Shown here in pieces: positions 18,595 to 28,142 of a DNA stretch of 64,000 bases. This stretch comes from an uncultured Fodinibius sp. GTDB taxonomy: Bacteria > Bacteroidota > Rhodothermia > Balneolales > Balneolaceae. Within the stretch, counting starts at the first letter, position 1, and every line of letters starts with the position of its first letter. The notes under the pieces are model-generated. The model was not told the DNA's origin. It worked only from the letters and a program-made list of their open reading frames with translations, and made no database searches. Both the position numbers and the translations under genes were made by a program. The DNA lies in NCBI GenBank assembly GCA_913056455.1, contig CAJXMJ010000001.1, forward strand, positions 248,001 to 312,000. The letters run 5' to 3'.

Positions 18595-20385
18595 TTATTG
18601 GATGTTGATTTCGTATGGAAATAACGTCAGTGCATCACGACGTTTGAGAACAGAAAACTGCTGCTCGACGTTTTGCATTTCATCACTGAAAACCCAGCTG
18701 TTGGGTAACAATGCTTTTGCTTGTGTAGCAGCTGATCCCATAAGCAGTTCATAAAATGTTTTAGGTTTGGGAAATTTAGCAATTTTGTAATCGCTGATTT
18801 CGGCTTTTTCAGCTGCTATGCTCAATGCTTTGTCAAGGCCTCCTAACTCATCGACCAAACCATTTTCATGGGCATCTGCACCAATCCAAACCCGTCCCTG
18901 GGCAAGTTCATCCATTTGATCAACGTCCATGTCTCGGCCCTTAGCCGCTTTGGTGATAAATGTTTGGTAAAAGTTGTCAATATATTGCTGAAATGCTTTT
19001 TCTTCGGATGGGGTAAAGTCTCGTGTTGGAACCAGCCAGTCGGCATGTTCGTGGGTTTTTACCTCATCAAAAGTAATACCCAGCTTGTCATTCATTAGTT
19101 GCTTGGTATTAAACTTGGTTCCGAATACGCCAATCGATCCGGTAATGGTAGTTGGTTCTGCAACGATGGAATCACCGGCCATTGCAATATAGTATCCACC
19201 AGAAGCGGCAACTCCGCCCATCGAAACAATTACCGGGATGTCCTTTTTGGTTTCTTGCATCATGCGCCAGATTGCATCCGAAGTACTGCCTGAACCGCCC
19301 GGACTGTTGATACGTAATACGAATGCTTTAATATCGTCATCTTTCCGGATTTCTTCGAGCTGTTCTTTTATAAAGTCGACTGTTATTTGTGGCTGATTAT
19401 TAAATGGAGAGCTGGATCCCACATCCGGCATTATAGGGCCATTGGCATATACCACTGCAATTTTATCTGACGTTGAGGGAGTAGAAAGCCCGGCAGAGGA
19501 TGGGGAAACTTTAGAATAGCGATTAAAGTCTACGGTTTTAATCGAAGCACTTTCGTCGAGGCCTATTCTGTTTTTCATATGGGTTACCAACTCATCCGAG
19601 TAGACCAGGGAGTCGATAAGTTGATTTTCATAACCGAACTGGGTGGTTAAGTTCGGTTGACCATTTAGCAATTGGTTTAACTCTTCGGTAGAAAGGCCGG
19701 TTTTGTCACTTACCGCATCCAAAAAGGTCGCGCTTGTCTGATTTAATATCTGGGTTAACTGATATTCATTTTCTTCGGATAGGTCTTTTCTATAAAAAGG
19801 TTCAACGGCGCCTTTATATTTGCCGTGACGGATGACTTCTGCATTGATGCCCAGTTTTTCAAACATTCCGTCGAAAAATGTTACCTGGCTGAAAAATCCG
19901 TCAAATTCAAAGAATGTTTCAGGCGGAGCAAAAATAGAGTCGGCTGCTGTTGCTAAGTAGTAACCCTTTTCGTTATAACCGAGATCGTTGGTACTGGCGT
20001 AAATGAATTTATCGGAACTATCACGAAAAGCGCTGATTAGCCGGTGCGCCTCCTGGAGATTCGCCCAGCTTTCGCTCATAAAATCAATTTCCAGCCAAAT
20101 ACCTTCTACATTGTCATGGACCTTGGCCTTGGCCAAATTTTCTTTCAATATTTCGAGGGAGACCTTATCATTGTTTGACTGATTGAAAAGTTCATCCAAC
20201 GGATTTTGAGAATCCTGGCTGGGCAACATACCCCTGAGGGAAATTTTTAGTACGGAATTACTTTGGATATAGGGTTCGGGCTCTTGGGAACTTGTTGAAA
20301 CAGTAATGATGCCAATAAAGAAAATTAGCAACAGCGCAATGAGTGTTCCCAGTGTTGCGGCAATAAGTGTTTTGAAAAAATTCAT
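18595..20385 (-). CDS. sppA: Signal peptide peptidase SppA, long (67K) type
   Basis: Inner-membrane serine protease that degrades released signal peptides. One N-terminal membrane helix (about residues 8-30) anchors it. As in the E. coli-type enzyme, two tandem ClpP-like halves are present. The catalytic lysine lies in the first half, in RHGKYKGAVEPF (Lys189 or Lys191), and the nucleophile in the second half, in GGVAASGGYY (Ser395). The LRINSPGGSGS segment (about 357-367) builds the oxyanion region. At 596 residues it has normal length. The MBL hydrolase gene follows 9 bases downstream. Confidence 0.95.
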   Translation of the reverse strand: MNFFKTLIAATLGTLIALLLIFFIGIITVSTSSQEPEPYIQSNSVLKISLRGMLPSQDSQNPLDELFNQSNNDKVSLEILKENLAKAKVHDNVEGIWLEIDFMSESWANLQEAHRLISAFRDSSDKFIYASTNDLGYNEKGYYLATAADSIFAPPETFFEFDGFFSQVTFFDGMFEKLGINAEVIRHGKYKGAVEPFYRKDLSEENEYQLTQILNQTSATFLDAVSDKTGLSTEELNQLLNGQPNLTTQFGYENQLIDSLVYSDELVTHMKNRIGLDESASIKTVDFNRYSKVSPSSAGLSTPSTSDKIAVVYANGPIMPDVGSSSPFNNQPQITVDFIKEQLEEIRKDDDIKAFVLRINSPGGSGSTSDAIWRMMQETKKDIPVIVSMGGVAASGGYYIAMAGDSIVAEPTTITGSIGVFGTKFNTKQLMNDKLGITFDEVKTHEHADWLVPTRDFTPSEEKAFQQYIDNFYQTFITKAAKGRDMDVDQMDELAQGRVWIGADAHENGLVDELGGLDKALSIAAEKAEISDYKIAKFPKPKTFYELLMGSAATQAKALLPNSWVFSDEMQNVEQQFSVLKRRDALTLFPYEINIQ

Positions 20386-20492
20386 AAAATTAGACCAAGT
20401 GTGTTGTTTCAGAATTAATTACGGTGATGAATTGTTAATTCCCCTGTACGTTAAATTTTGAAGTATGTTATCAAAAGTAAGTGTGATAAACA

Positions 20493-22091
20493 ATGCCTAA
20501 ACAAGATGTCATAATTATAGGTTCAGGCCATAATGGTCTGGTTACAGGCTGTTATTTGGCCAAGGAAGGCTATTCTGTTACAGTCCTTGAACGCCAGGAC
20601 CAATTGGGTGGGGCGGTAAGTACCGAGACAATGTTCAAGTCTGAGAAATATCCGAAGGGTTTTCGGATGGATGTGGGATCATCTGTACATATTATGATTC
20701 ATCAGACGGGGATTTTGGAAGAGCTTGAGCTGGAAAAGTATGGATTAGACTATATTGAGATGGATCCCATTATGTCGTATCCGGTACCTGATGGCAAGGG
20801 GGTTATTCATTTTTTTAAGGATCTGGAACGTACCCTGGATTCTATTGCCAAAGTGGCTCCCGAAGATGTTGAAAACTATCGCAATTTTGTGGAGTTCTGG
20901 GGGCGCATCAATAAAGGGGTTTTAAAAGCGTTCATGGTTCCACCCAGCGGTAAAAATATTGTTACCGAAGTTGCGAAGGGCCAGATGCGTGATGGCGGAA
21001 TGTTCGAAAAAGGAAAACAGCTTAGCGGTCTTCAAAAAATATTGAGCAGCTACGGGAAAGTCGTTGATGATGCGTTCGAAAATCCGCATATGAAGGCGGC
21101 ATTAACATGGTTTGCAGCACAGTCGGGGCCAACGCCCGATCACCCCGCTACGGGTGATTTCGCAGGCTGGCAGTCGATGTTACATCAAAGTGGGGCCAAG
21201 CATCCGCGTGGGGGAAGTGGAATGTTAACGCAGGCGATGGCACGATTTATTGAAGACCATAGCGGAGAAATAATTACCGGATCTCCTGTTGTAAATATTA
21301 TTATTGAAGATGGTAAAGCGCTGGGAGTGCAGACATCCGATGAGGAATATCGGGCTGATACTGTTATCTCGAATGCCCATGTGCAAACAACCATGATGAA
21401 GCTGGTAGGGCGCGACCATCTGCCTGATTCTACCTACGAGAAAGTTGAAAATATTAATGTGGGCAACGGGTTTGGGATGGTAATCCGCTGTGCAGTGGAA
21501 GAGCTGCCTCGTTATTCGGCCTGTCCCGATGATCCGTACATCCATAACGGGATGCAGTTGTTGGCGCCCTCTGTTCAGTATATGAATGATGCTATCGGGG
21601 ATTACCTGCAAAAAAAGCCGCCGACCGATCCGGCAGTGTTGGCAATGACGTTTTCACAAATTGATCCTGATGTAGCTCCCAGTGGAGGACATACCCTTTT
21701 TGCGTGGGCACAGTGGCATCCTTATGCATTGCAGGGGGACTTGCATTGGGACGATATCCGGAAACAGGAAGCTCAAAAAGTTTATGATGTAGTAACGCGG
21801 TATGCTCCAAATATGGAAGGCAAGCTCATCGACTGGTATATACAGTCACCGCTTGATATTGAACGTAAACATGGATTATTACGAGGAAATGTGATGCACG
21901 TAGAGATGAGTTTTGATCAAATGTTTATGTTTCGTCCCATCCCCGAAATGAGTGAATATAAAACACCTATTGAGAATTTATATTTATCGTCGGCATCATG
22001 TCATCCCGGAGGCGGAGTTTTTGGTGCGGCGGGATACAATGCTGCGAATGTTATTTTAAAAGACAAAAAGAAATCCTGGTTCAACTTATAA
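20493..22091 (+). CDS. FAD-dependent oxidoreductase of the phytoene desaturase/PYROXD2-like group
   Basis: A 532-residue flavoprotein. The N-terminal dinucleotide-binding fold is clear: DVIIIGSGHNGLVTGCYLA with Gly10, Gly12 and Gly15, then an acidic strand end (VTVLERQDQLGGA). The C-terminal FAD segment LYLSSASCHPGGGVFGAAGYNAA is typical of COG1233 proteins related to phytoene dehydrogenases and PYROXD2. There is no neighbouring crtB or other carotenoid gene, so a carotenoid role is not supported and the substrate is open. It is followed 12 bases later by alr, so the two may form an operon. Confidence 0.85.
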   Translation: MPKQDVIIIGSGHNGLVTGCYLAKEGYSVTVLERQDQLGGAVSTETMFKSEKYPKGFRMDVGSSVHIMIHQTGILEELELEKYGLDYIEMDPIMSYPVPDGKGVIHFFKDLERTLDSIAKVAPEDVENYRNFVEFWGRINKGVLKAFMVPPSGKNIVTEVAKGQMRDGGMFEKGKQLSGLQKILSSYGKVVDDAFENPHMKAALTWFAAQSGPTPDHPATGDFAGWQSMLHQSGAKHPRGGSGMLTQAMARFIEDHSGEIITGSPVVNIIIEDGKALGVQTSDEEYRADTVISNAHVQTTMMKLVGRDHLPDSTYEKVENINVGNGFGMVIRCAVEELPRYSACPDDPYIHNGMQLLAPSVQYMNDAIGDYLQKKPPTDPAVLAMTFSQIDPDVAPSGGHTLFAWAQWHPYALQGDLHWDDIRKQEAQKVYDVVTRYAPNMEGKLIDWYIQSPLDIERKHGLLRGNVMHVEMSFDQMFMFRPIPEMSEYKTPIENLYLSSASCHPGGGVFGAAGYNAANVILKDKKKSWFNL

Positions 22092-22103
22092 TATTCTGAT
22101 TGT

Positions 22104-23168
22104 ATGATTCAAAAATCGAACTCTACGATAGAAGTTAATCTTTCACAGCTTAAACAAAATTTACAAACGCTGCGCTCTTATTTAGATAGTGATACTCGTG
22201 TTATGTCTGTGGTCAAGGCGGATGCATATGGTCATGGGGCTGTAGAAGTAGCCGGTACGTTGGAGCCTATGGTTGAAGTTTTTGCCGTTAATGATATTCA
22301 TGAAGGGATTCAATTGCGGAAGCAAGATATTACGAAACCCATTCTTGTTTTTGAAGTCCCGCAGAAAACAACGGCCTCAGAATACAGGGTACATAATTTG
22401 ACAGCTACGGTGAGTGCAAAAGAACATTTTGATTTGCTTCCCAATGGAACTTCATATCATCTCAACTTTGATACCGGTATGGGGCGCTTGGGATTTGCAC
22501 CCCGTGAAGCTGAACAGGTTTTATCATTGGTGGAGGAAAACCAAAACCTGTTTTGTACTGGACTATACAGTCATTTTGCAACAGCCGACAGTCCGGGATC
22601 AGATCTTGTTACCGAACAGCATCGTTTATTTAAAAAGATCCGAGAGCAGTTCCCACAGGAGTTATCGGCTCATATTGCAAATACTGGTGCTACTGCATTC
22701 TATTCAGCAGAGAAGTTCGATATGGTTCGTTTGGGTATTGGGCTATATGGGTATGCCCCCGGCAAGACAGATATTGATGGAGTCGAGCCTATACTTCAGT
22801 GGAAGTCGAAGCTCGTGCAAGTAAAACCTATTACTGAGCAGAGCACCGTAAGCTATGGGGCTAATTGGCAAGCTCCGACAGACGGAAATTTGGGAATTAT
22901 TCCCGTGGGATATGATGATGGTCTCAAACGAAGTTTATCGGAAGAGCTAACCGTGCGTATTAACGGAGAAACGTATCCGTTGGTGGGAACGGTAACAATG
23001 AATTATTGTATGGTCTTTCTCGGAGATGATGAGTACGAACCCGGCACCACCGTTGAATTACTTTATAAAGAAAGCAATGCCCGAGATTGGGCCTCAAAAA
23101 TCGGGACTATTCCCTATGAGGTATTGACAAGTCTTAATCCCAAGATTCCCCGGGAATACATTTTATAG
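22104..23168 (+). CDS. alr: Alanine racemase
   Basis: PLP enzyme making D-alanine for peptidoglycan. The PLP lysine is Lys38 in SVVKADAYGHG, and the second catalytic residue is Tyr251 in VSYGANW. Other family segments are YHLNFDTGMGRLGF, GLYSHFATAD, VRLGIGLYGYAP and PVGYDDGLKR. The usual 'SMDM' near the C-terminus reads TMNYCMV here, a mild departure. At 354 residues it is of normal length and is not fused to MurF, as it is in some Bacteroidota. Its last six bases overlap the end of the convergent FKBP gene. Confidence 0.94.
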   Translation: MIQKSNSTIEVNLSQLKQNLQTLRSYLDSDTRVMSVVKADAYGHGAVEVAGTLEPMVEVFAVNDIHEGIQLRKQDITKPILVFEVPQKTTASEYRVHNLTATVSAKEHFDLLPNGTSYHLNFDTGMGRLGFAPREAEQVLSLVEENQNLFCTGLYSHFATADSPGSDLVTEQHRLFKKIREQFPQELSAHIANTGATAFYSAEKFDMVRLGIGLYGYAPGKTDIDGVEPILQWKSKLVQVKPITEQSTVSYGANWQAPTDGNLGIIPVGYDDGLKRSLSEELTVRINGETYPLVGTVTMNYCMVFLGDDEYEPGTTVELLYKESNARDWASKIGTIPYEVLTSLNPKIPREYIL

Positions 23169-23720
23169 GCCGGTTAGTTCAACGTCATAACGGAGTGTTT
23201 CATCCCTTAGGTCAATACCGTTTACTCCCGGTCGGCTGTCGTCATATCCCAATGATGGAGGAACAACGATGACTCTTTTTTCTCCTTCTTTCATTCCCAG
23301 CAGTCCACGTCGGAACCCTTCGATTTGCGCTGGTTGCTGTTGTGTAGAATTAGGAGTTAAATTGGTAATGATCGCTGATGAGTTTGTGGTATCAACATAA
23401 GTGCTTTCAAATATCTCACCTTCACCAGTACCACCATCAAAAATACGACCGGTATATCTTAAACCTATTTGGTCGCGAGGTGTGACGGTACAAAATTCTT
23501 CTTCACCACCCGGGCATATTCCCTCTTCAATGACATAAATCTCAACCCCGCCTTCTTTGGTATATGTGGTATCAGGATTTTGAATACTGTAGGCATCGGG
23601 TACATTGCTATAATCTGGTCCGGTTGGGCGGTTGTTATCATCCCCACACCCCTGAATAAGAAGTGCTGAAGAAATGAGTAGTACAACCAGCAGAAAAGGT
23701 GATTTTTTAAAAAATCTCAT
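23163..23720 (-). CDS. FKBP-type peptidyl-prolyl cis-trans isomerase lipoprotein
   Basis: A 185-residue lipoprotein with lipobox cysteine Cys25 (LIQGC), so it acts in the envelope as a folding catalyst. The single FKBP domain occupies about residues 80-185: IGLRYTGRIFDGG, then FRRGLLGMKEGEKRVIVVPPS-LGYDD, and the final DETLRYDVELTGL strand. The acidic and Pro-rich stretch between is a linker. There is an unusual Cys pair (GICPGGEEEFCTVTP) just before the domain that could form a disulfide. Its 3' end overlaps alr by 6 bases in convergent orientation. Confidence 0.9.
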   Translation of the reverse strand: MRFFKKSPFLLVVLLISSALLIQGCGDDNNRPTGPDYSNVPDAYSIQNPDTTYTKEGGVEIYVIEEGICPGGEEEFCTVTPRDQIGLRYTGRIFDGGTGEGEIFESTYVDTTNSSAIITNLTPNSTQQQPAQIEGFRRGLLGMKEGEKRVIVVPPSLGYDDSRPGVNGIDLRDETLRYDVELTGL

Positions 23721-23841
23721 TGATATGATACTAATTATAATCTGATTCTATTGAGGTAGTTACAAAATCTGTCTGCGCTTATTTTAATAGCGTTAAAGGT
23801 AACGTATTTACAGTGCATGGGAAAACAAAATTTTTGAGCCG

Positions 23842-24684
23842 CTACCCATCACTAAACGCTTGTTCCAGCTCTTTGTTGCGTCTGTGAACACCTAATTTGC
23901 TGATCCATATAGAAAGTTGAAAAAGTAATACCAATGGAATGGCAATAAGAACTTGTGAAACAGGATCAGGTGGGGTCAAAAATGCTGAAAGCACAAAACA
24001 GGAAATGATAGCATGTCGCCGGTATTGCTTCAGAAATTCAGGGGTAAGTAGTCCGAATTTAGAAAAGAAATAGCTTAATACCGGCAGTTGAAAGATGATA
24101 CCACATGAAAGTACCCACATAGTGAGTGAGCTGAAATATTCGTTGATGTCAAAATCGTTATGGATGGCATCAGAGATTTGAAATTGACTAAAAAACTGGA
24201 GGGCAAAGGGCACAAGAATGAAGTACCCGAATGCGACACCCAACAGAAAAAAGAAGGTAATAAAAGCACTATGGCCGATTGATTTCCATTTTTCCGACTT
24301 CTCCATGGCGGGTTCTACAAATGACCACAGCTGATAAAAGAGAATTGGGGAACCCAGGATTCCACCAAAGACAATGAGTGTGCCCCAGTAGGTGAAAAAT
24401 TGTCCGGGTAGTTTTCGGCTTTGAATAGTAAGGTCGATGGCATCAATGCCAAGAAGCTGATATACAAAAAAGTTCGATTGGGTCGGTCCCAGCATAACCT
24501 CAGCCACAAGAAAATCGCCAAAGAAAAAAGCGATAATCATGCCTACGCCAATCCCGCCGAGCCCCTTAATGAGCCGCCAGCGCAGTTCTTCGAGATGATC
24601 CAAGAACGACATGTTGGCGGTGCGATCTTTGGGTTTTTTTGCTTCGGGTAAATCCCCGGTCATTATTTGGCGCTCTTCGGTCAT
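23842..24684 (-). CDS. tatC: Sec-independent protein translocase subunit TatC
   Basis: Membrane receptor of the twin-arginine translocation pathway. The conserved cytoplasmic N-terminal motif MSFLDHLEELRWRLIKG is present at about residues 25-41. Six hydrophobic segments follow in the usual spacing, including the family regions FGGILGSPILFYQLWSFV and the late RRHAIISCFVLSAFLTPPDP. Length 280 is normal. It is the last gene of an apparent rpiB-glyA-tatC operon (20 bases after glyA). No tatA or tatB gene is seen in the window. Confidence 0.95.
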   Translation of the reverse strand: MTEERQIMTGDLPEAKKPKDRTANMSFLDHLEELRWRLIKGLGGIGVGMIIAFFFGDFLVAEVMLGPTQSNFFVYQLLGIDAIDLTIQSRKLPGQFFTYWGTLIVFGGILGSPILFYQLWSFVEPAMEKSEKWKSIGHSAFITFFFLLGVAFGYFILVPFALQFFSQFQISDAIHNDFDINEYFSSLTMWVLSCGIIFQLPVLSYFFSKFGLLTPEFLKQYRRHAIISCFVLSAFLTPPDPVSQVLIAIPLVLLFQLSIWISKLGVHRRNKELEQAFSDG

Positions 24685-24704
24685 AAAAGTGTATGGGGCA
24701 ATTC

Positions 24705-26003
24705 CTAAGCGGTTATAAAGTCATAAAGTGGAAAGGTCTCACAGAGTTCAGAAACTTGTCCTTTCACTTCACTTATTACAGATTCATTGTCCGGATCTTG
24801 CAAGACTTTGTCGATCAGCTTAGCAATCGTTTTAAATTCGTTAGTGCCAAATCCGCGGGTGGTCATTGCCGGTGAGCCAATACGAATACCCGAAGTTACA
24901 AACGGACTTTCGGTATCAAAAGGTACCATATTTTTGTTGAGCGTGATGTTGGCTTTCTCCAGTGCTTCTTCGGCAACCTTACCGGTTAATCCTTTGTTGC
25001 GCAAGTCAACGAGAATTAAATGATTATCGGTGCCGTTACTTACCAGGTTATAGTCCATCTCCATAAAAGCATCGCCCATAGCTTTGGCATTTGCTTGTAC
25101 CTTCTTTTGGTACGATTTAAAATCATCTTGTAGTGCCTCTTTAAAGGAAACGGCTTTTGATGCGATTACGTGCATGAGCGGACCGCCTTGTGTTCCCGGA
25201 AATACGCCGGAATCGAGTATTTCGCTCCAGTTTTTAGTTCGCCCTGATTTGCGAGCAGTTACGCCCAGTGTATTCTTTCCATCCTCTCCAAGTAAGATCA
25301 TTCCTCCGCGGGGACCGCGCAACGTTTTATGGGTAGTGGTAGTAACAACGTGGCAGTGGGGGAGTGGGTTATTCAGCAAACCCGCGGCAATAAGCCCGGC
25401 CGTGTGTGCCATATCCATCCACAAATAAGCCCCTACTTCATCAGCAATTTCTCGAAAAGCCTTATAATCAAAATCGCGTGGATAAGCAGAGGCTCCAATA
25501 GATATAAGCTTTGGCTGTACTTCTTTGGCTTTTTTACGTACTTCTTCCAGATCTATGCGGCCGGTTTCTTTGTCAACACCATAGAATTCAGAATTATACA
25601 ATATGCCGGAAAAGTTGACAGGGGAACCATGTGTTAGATGCCCCCCGTGCGAGAGATCAAGACCTAATAGGGTTTCGCCGGGTTCCATGAAAGTGAGATA
25701 GACTGCGGCATTTGCCTGTGCTCCCGAGTGGGGCTGAACATTTACCCAAGAGGCTCCGAAAAGTTTTTTAGCTCGCTCTCGGGCAAGTTCTTCCACTTTG
25801 TCCACAACTTCGCAGCCACCATAATATCGTTTGCCGGGCAGCCCTTCAGCGTACTTATTGGTCAACGTAGATCCCATTGCTTCCATGACGGCTCGTGAAG
25901 CAAAGTTTTCAGAGGCAATGAGTTCTAAGTTATCATTTTGACGTTCTTTTTCTTCGGCTAAAAGTTGATATACTTCAGAATCTTGATCAGATAGAGATTG
26001 CAT
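24705..26003 (-). CDS. glyA: Serine hydroxymethyltransferase
   Basis: PLP enzyme converting serine and tetrahydrofolate into glycine and 5,10-methylene-tetrahydrofolate. Recognised by [20 protein letters not shown], the [16 protein letters not shown] motif, [13 protein letters not shown], and the PLP site [14 protein letters not shown] with Lys226. Length 432 is normal. It lies 6 bases after rpiB and 20 before tatC, so the three genes are very likely one transcript. Confidence 0.97.
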   Translation of the reverse strand: MQSLSDQDSEVYQLLAEEKERQNDNLELIASENFASRAVMEAMGSTLTNKYAEGLPGKRYYGGCEVVDKVEELARERAKKLFGASWVNVQPHSGAQANAAVYLTFMEPGETLLGLDLSHGGHLTHGSPVNFSGILYNSEFYGVDKETGRIDLEEVRKKAKEVQPKLISIGASAYPRDFDYKAFREIADEVGAYLWMDMAHTAGLIAAGLLNNPLPHCHVVTTTTHKTLRGPRGGMILLGEDGKNTLGVTARKSGRTKNWSEILDSGVFPGTQGGPLMHVIASKAVSFKEALQDDFKSYQKKVQANAKAMGDAFMEMDYNLVSNGTDNHLILVDLRNKGLTGKVAEEALEKANITLNKNMVPFDTESPFVTSGIRIGSPAMTTRGFGTNEFKTIAKLIDKVLQDPDNESVISEVKGQVSELCETFPLYDFITA

Positions 26004-26009
26004 AAAATG

Positions 26010-26453
26010 TTATTCTTTATCGGTTAGATCGTGAATTTTATTGACACGGCGTTCGTGGCGACCGCCGTCAAAATCGGTGTTAAGCCATATATCAACAATT
26101 TTCTTCAGGTTTTCTTCACTAAGTTCACGGCCGGGCAGGCATAAAATATTTGCGTTGTTATGCTGGCGGGTCATTTTAGCAGAATTATCATCATACACTA
26201 AAGCGGCGCGAACATTTTTATATTTATTGGCAGTCATACACATTCCCTGACCACTACCGCAAATAAGAATACCCTTATCGTGCTCTCCTTCATTAACTTT
26301 TTCGGCTACCTGTACGGCAAAGTCCGGATAATCAACAGACTCATCAGAATGTGTTCCAAAATCAACAGGCATATGGTCCATTTCTTCGAGCCACGTCTTT
26401 ACTTTCTCTTTGGCCTCAAAACCGGCATGATCGCTGGCTATTGGAATGATCAT
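26010..26453 (-). CDS. rpiB: Ribose-5-phosphate isomerase B
   Basis: Interconverts ribose 5-phosphate and ribulose 5-phosphate. The 147-residue RpiB/LacAB fold is shown by IASDHAGFEAKE (phosphate and sugar binding, residues 5-16), GTHSDESVDYPDFA (33-46) and the catalytic cysteine Cys65 in GILICGSGQGMCM. The later HNNANILCLPGRE segment and a C-terminal GGRHERRV segment are also typical. It is the first gene of the rpiB-glyA-tatC group. Confidence 0.96.
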   Translation of the reverse strand: MIIPIASDHAGFEAKEKVKTWLEEMDHMPVDFGTHSDESVDYPDFAVQVAEKVNEGEHDKGILICGSGQGMCMTANKYKNVRAALVYDDNSAKMTRQHNNANILCLPGRELSEENLKKIVDIWLNTDFDGGRHERRVNKIHDLTDKE

Positions 26454-26566
26454 AAATTATACAAGATTTACTTGGATTATGGGTTGGTTAAATATCCGTA
26501 AATTACGCCTTATTAAAAAGGGACTGAGTATAATATATTTGGTAGCATCCCCGAGCTGTTATAATG

Positions 26567-27247
26567 CTACCTCCCATTTGTGAGAGCAAATATTAAGATA
26601 TTTGTACCCATTTGCAGCGCCTTTTCTCTGACAGCTGCAGGATCTTTATGTACTTCAGGATTTGTCCAGCCGTCCCCTAAATTTGTTTCATATGTATAGA
26701 ATACTGCCAGTCTTCCTTCCAGAATTATGCCAAATCCCCGGGGAGCTTTGCCATCGTGTTCATGAATTTTGGGCAACCCATCGGGGAATTCAAATACTTG
26801 ATGGTAGATGGGATGTTCAAAAGGAAGTTCGATTAAGTCTTCGTTGGGAAATACCTTTTTAATCATCTTTCTGAAATGTTCATCCAAACCATAATCATCA
26901 TCAACGTAAAGGAATCCCCCGTTTTGCAGGTATGTTCGTAGATTTGAGGCTTCGGCCTGGTTTATAGTGATGGTACCGTGACCGGTTAAAAAAGCAAAAG
27001 GGTAGTTGAATAGATCGGGATTTCCAATGTCCACATCATCGTATTCAGGATTTATTGCAATAGGGACGTGTTGTTGGGCAAATTCAGCCAGGTTCCGCAA
27101 AGCTGATGGATCGTTATACCAATCTCCACCCCCCCGATATTGAATGCGGGCTAGGTTAAAGGAACCTGAGTCCTGAGCAGTTGCCGGAAAGAAAAAGCCG
27201 ACCGACAAAATGATTAAAAGTATGTATTTAGGGATGTTAGAATACAT
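26567..27247 (-). CDS. DUF4159 domain-containing exported protein
   Basis: A 226-residue protein with an N-terminal signal peptide ending near PATAQ (about residue 25). The body matches the DUF4159 pattern: FNLARIQYRGGGDWYNDPSA, FLTGHGTITINQAEASNLRTY, then GGFLYVDDDYG. This is a glutamine-amidotransferase-like fold of unknown activity found in envelope proteins of Bacteroidota and relatives. It is the last gene after a TonB receptor and a DUF4249 lipoprotein (11-base gap), so it may serve the same envelope system. No function is assigned. Confidence 0.85.
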   Translation of the reverse strand: MYSNIPKYILLIILSVGFFFPATAQDSGSFNLARIQYRGGGDWYNDPSALRNLAEFAQQHVPIAINPEYDDVDIGNPDLFNYPFAFLTGHGTITINQAEASNLRTYLQNGGFLYVDDDYGLDEHFRKMIKKVFPNEDLIELPFEHPIYHQVFEFPDGLPKIHEHDGKAPRGFGIILEGRLAVFYTYETNLGDGWTNPEVHKDPAAVREKALQMGTNILIFALTNGR

Positions 27248-27258
27248 TAGCCTGTAGA

Positions 27259-28140
27259 TTATGGACGAGCAATATAAGTACCACTGGTATCACTGGCCAT
27301 GCTTCCAAAAACGCCAATTCCACCATTTACATTGTAACGAATATTCTGAATTTCACCCGGAGACAACGTTGAGCCTCCTGACTGCGTATCGTGTGATCGT
27401 AGGAAATCATACAGGTTATCATCAATAGTATTTACAATAATATTATTAGAACCATAGAAAGCAACGGCCAGCCAGGGTAAACGTAAGGTGATGGTACCAT
27501 CGGGATTTTGCTCGAAATTTCCTTCATTAACAATGCCCGATGAATTAATGTAATATTCCTCGATATCGGTTTCGTCATCATCTACCTGGTCAGCATAAAA
27601 AGGGGTTAAATTATTGGGATTGGGATCCAATGCACTAATCGTAAAAACAAAGTAGCTTTGACGATTCGTGATATAGGAGCTCGGAGTGGTAGTAAGTTCA
27701 ACTTGTTCTTCCCCCTGATATACATAGCTGGGATCCACCTCATTAACAGTTTCAAAATTACCCGGGACGTAAGTAGTAGAAGTAATTATATCCCCGTTTG
27801 AGGTGGTAACATGCAGGCGATACAGTTGTGCAGCCCGCACTTTCGCATTATTAATTGGGGTGTATATGCCCGGCTGCTGCTGTTGGTAGTCATACTCTTC
27901 GATGACAGAACTGTCAGGATTTAGTCGTTGAATTTTTACCATTGCTCCGGATACCGCATTATCCTCAAATCGATAGGTTTCGTCGATGGAATTAGTGGTG
28001 GAAAGTCGGACCTGTTGTAGATTACCGTTAGCAACTAAATACGATTCTACGACATAGTATTCCTGGTATTCATCTTGTTCGTAAAGTTCGCAGCCTGAGA
28101 TGACTGCTAAAGCTGCTATTATTACAATTAGTTTTTTCAT
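27259..28140 (-). CDS. DUF4249 family lipoprotein
   Basis: A 293-residue lipoprotein (lipobox Cys17, AVISGC). The start YVVESYLVANGNLQQVRLS, the SGAMVKIQ strand and the GIYTP segment match the DUF4249 family, which in Bacteroidota regularly sits directly beside a TonB-dependent receptor. That is also so here: it starts 2 bases after the receptor stop. A role as a surface or periplasmic partner of the receptor is inferred from this conserved pairing. The ligand is unknown. Confidence 0.85.
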   Translation of the reverse strand: MKKLIVIIAALAVISGCELYEQDEYQEYYVVESYLVANGNLQQVRLSTTNSIDETYRFEDNAVSGAMVKIQRLNPDSSVIEEYDYQQQQPGIYTPINNAKVRAAQLYRLHVTTSNGDIITSTTYVPGNFETVNEVDPSYVYQGEEQVELTTTPSSYITNRQSYFVFTISALDPNPNNLTPFYADQVDDDETDIEEYYINSSGIVNEGNFEQNPDGTITLRLPWLAVAFYGSNNIIVNTIDDNLYDFLRSHDTQSGGSTLSPGEIQNIRYNVNGGIGVFGSMASDTSGTYIARP

Positions 28141-28142
28141 GG

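Noticed and set aside
20493-22091. Carotenoid synthesis gene crtI
   Set aside because: The FAD fold matches the superfamily, but the sequence is closer to PYROXD2-like proteins and no carotenoid genes are near.
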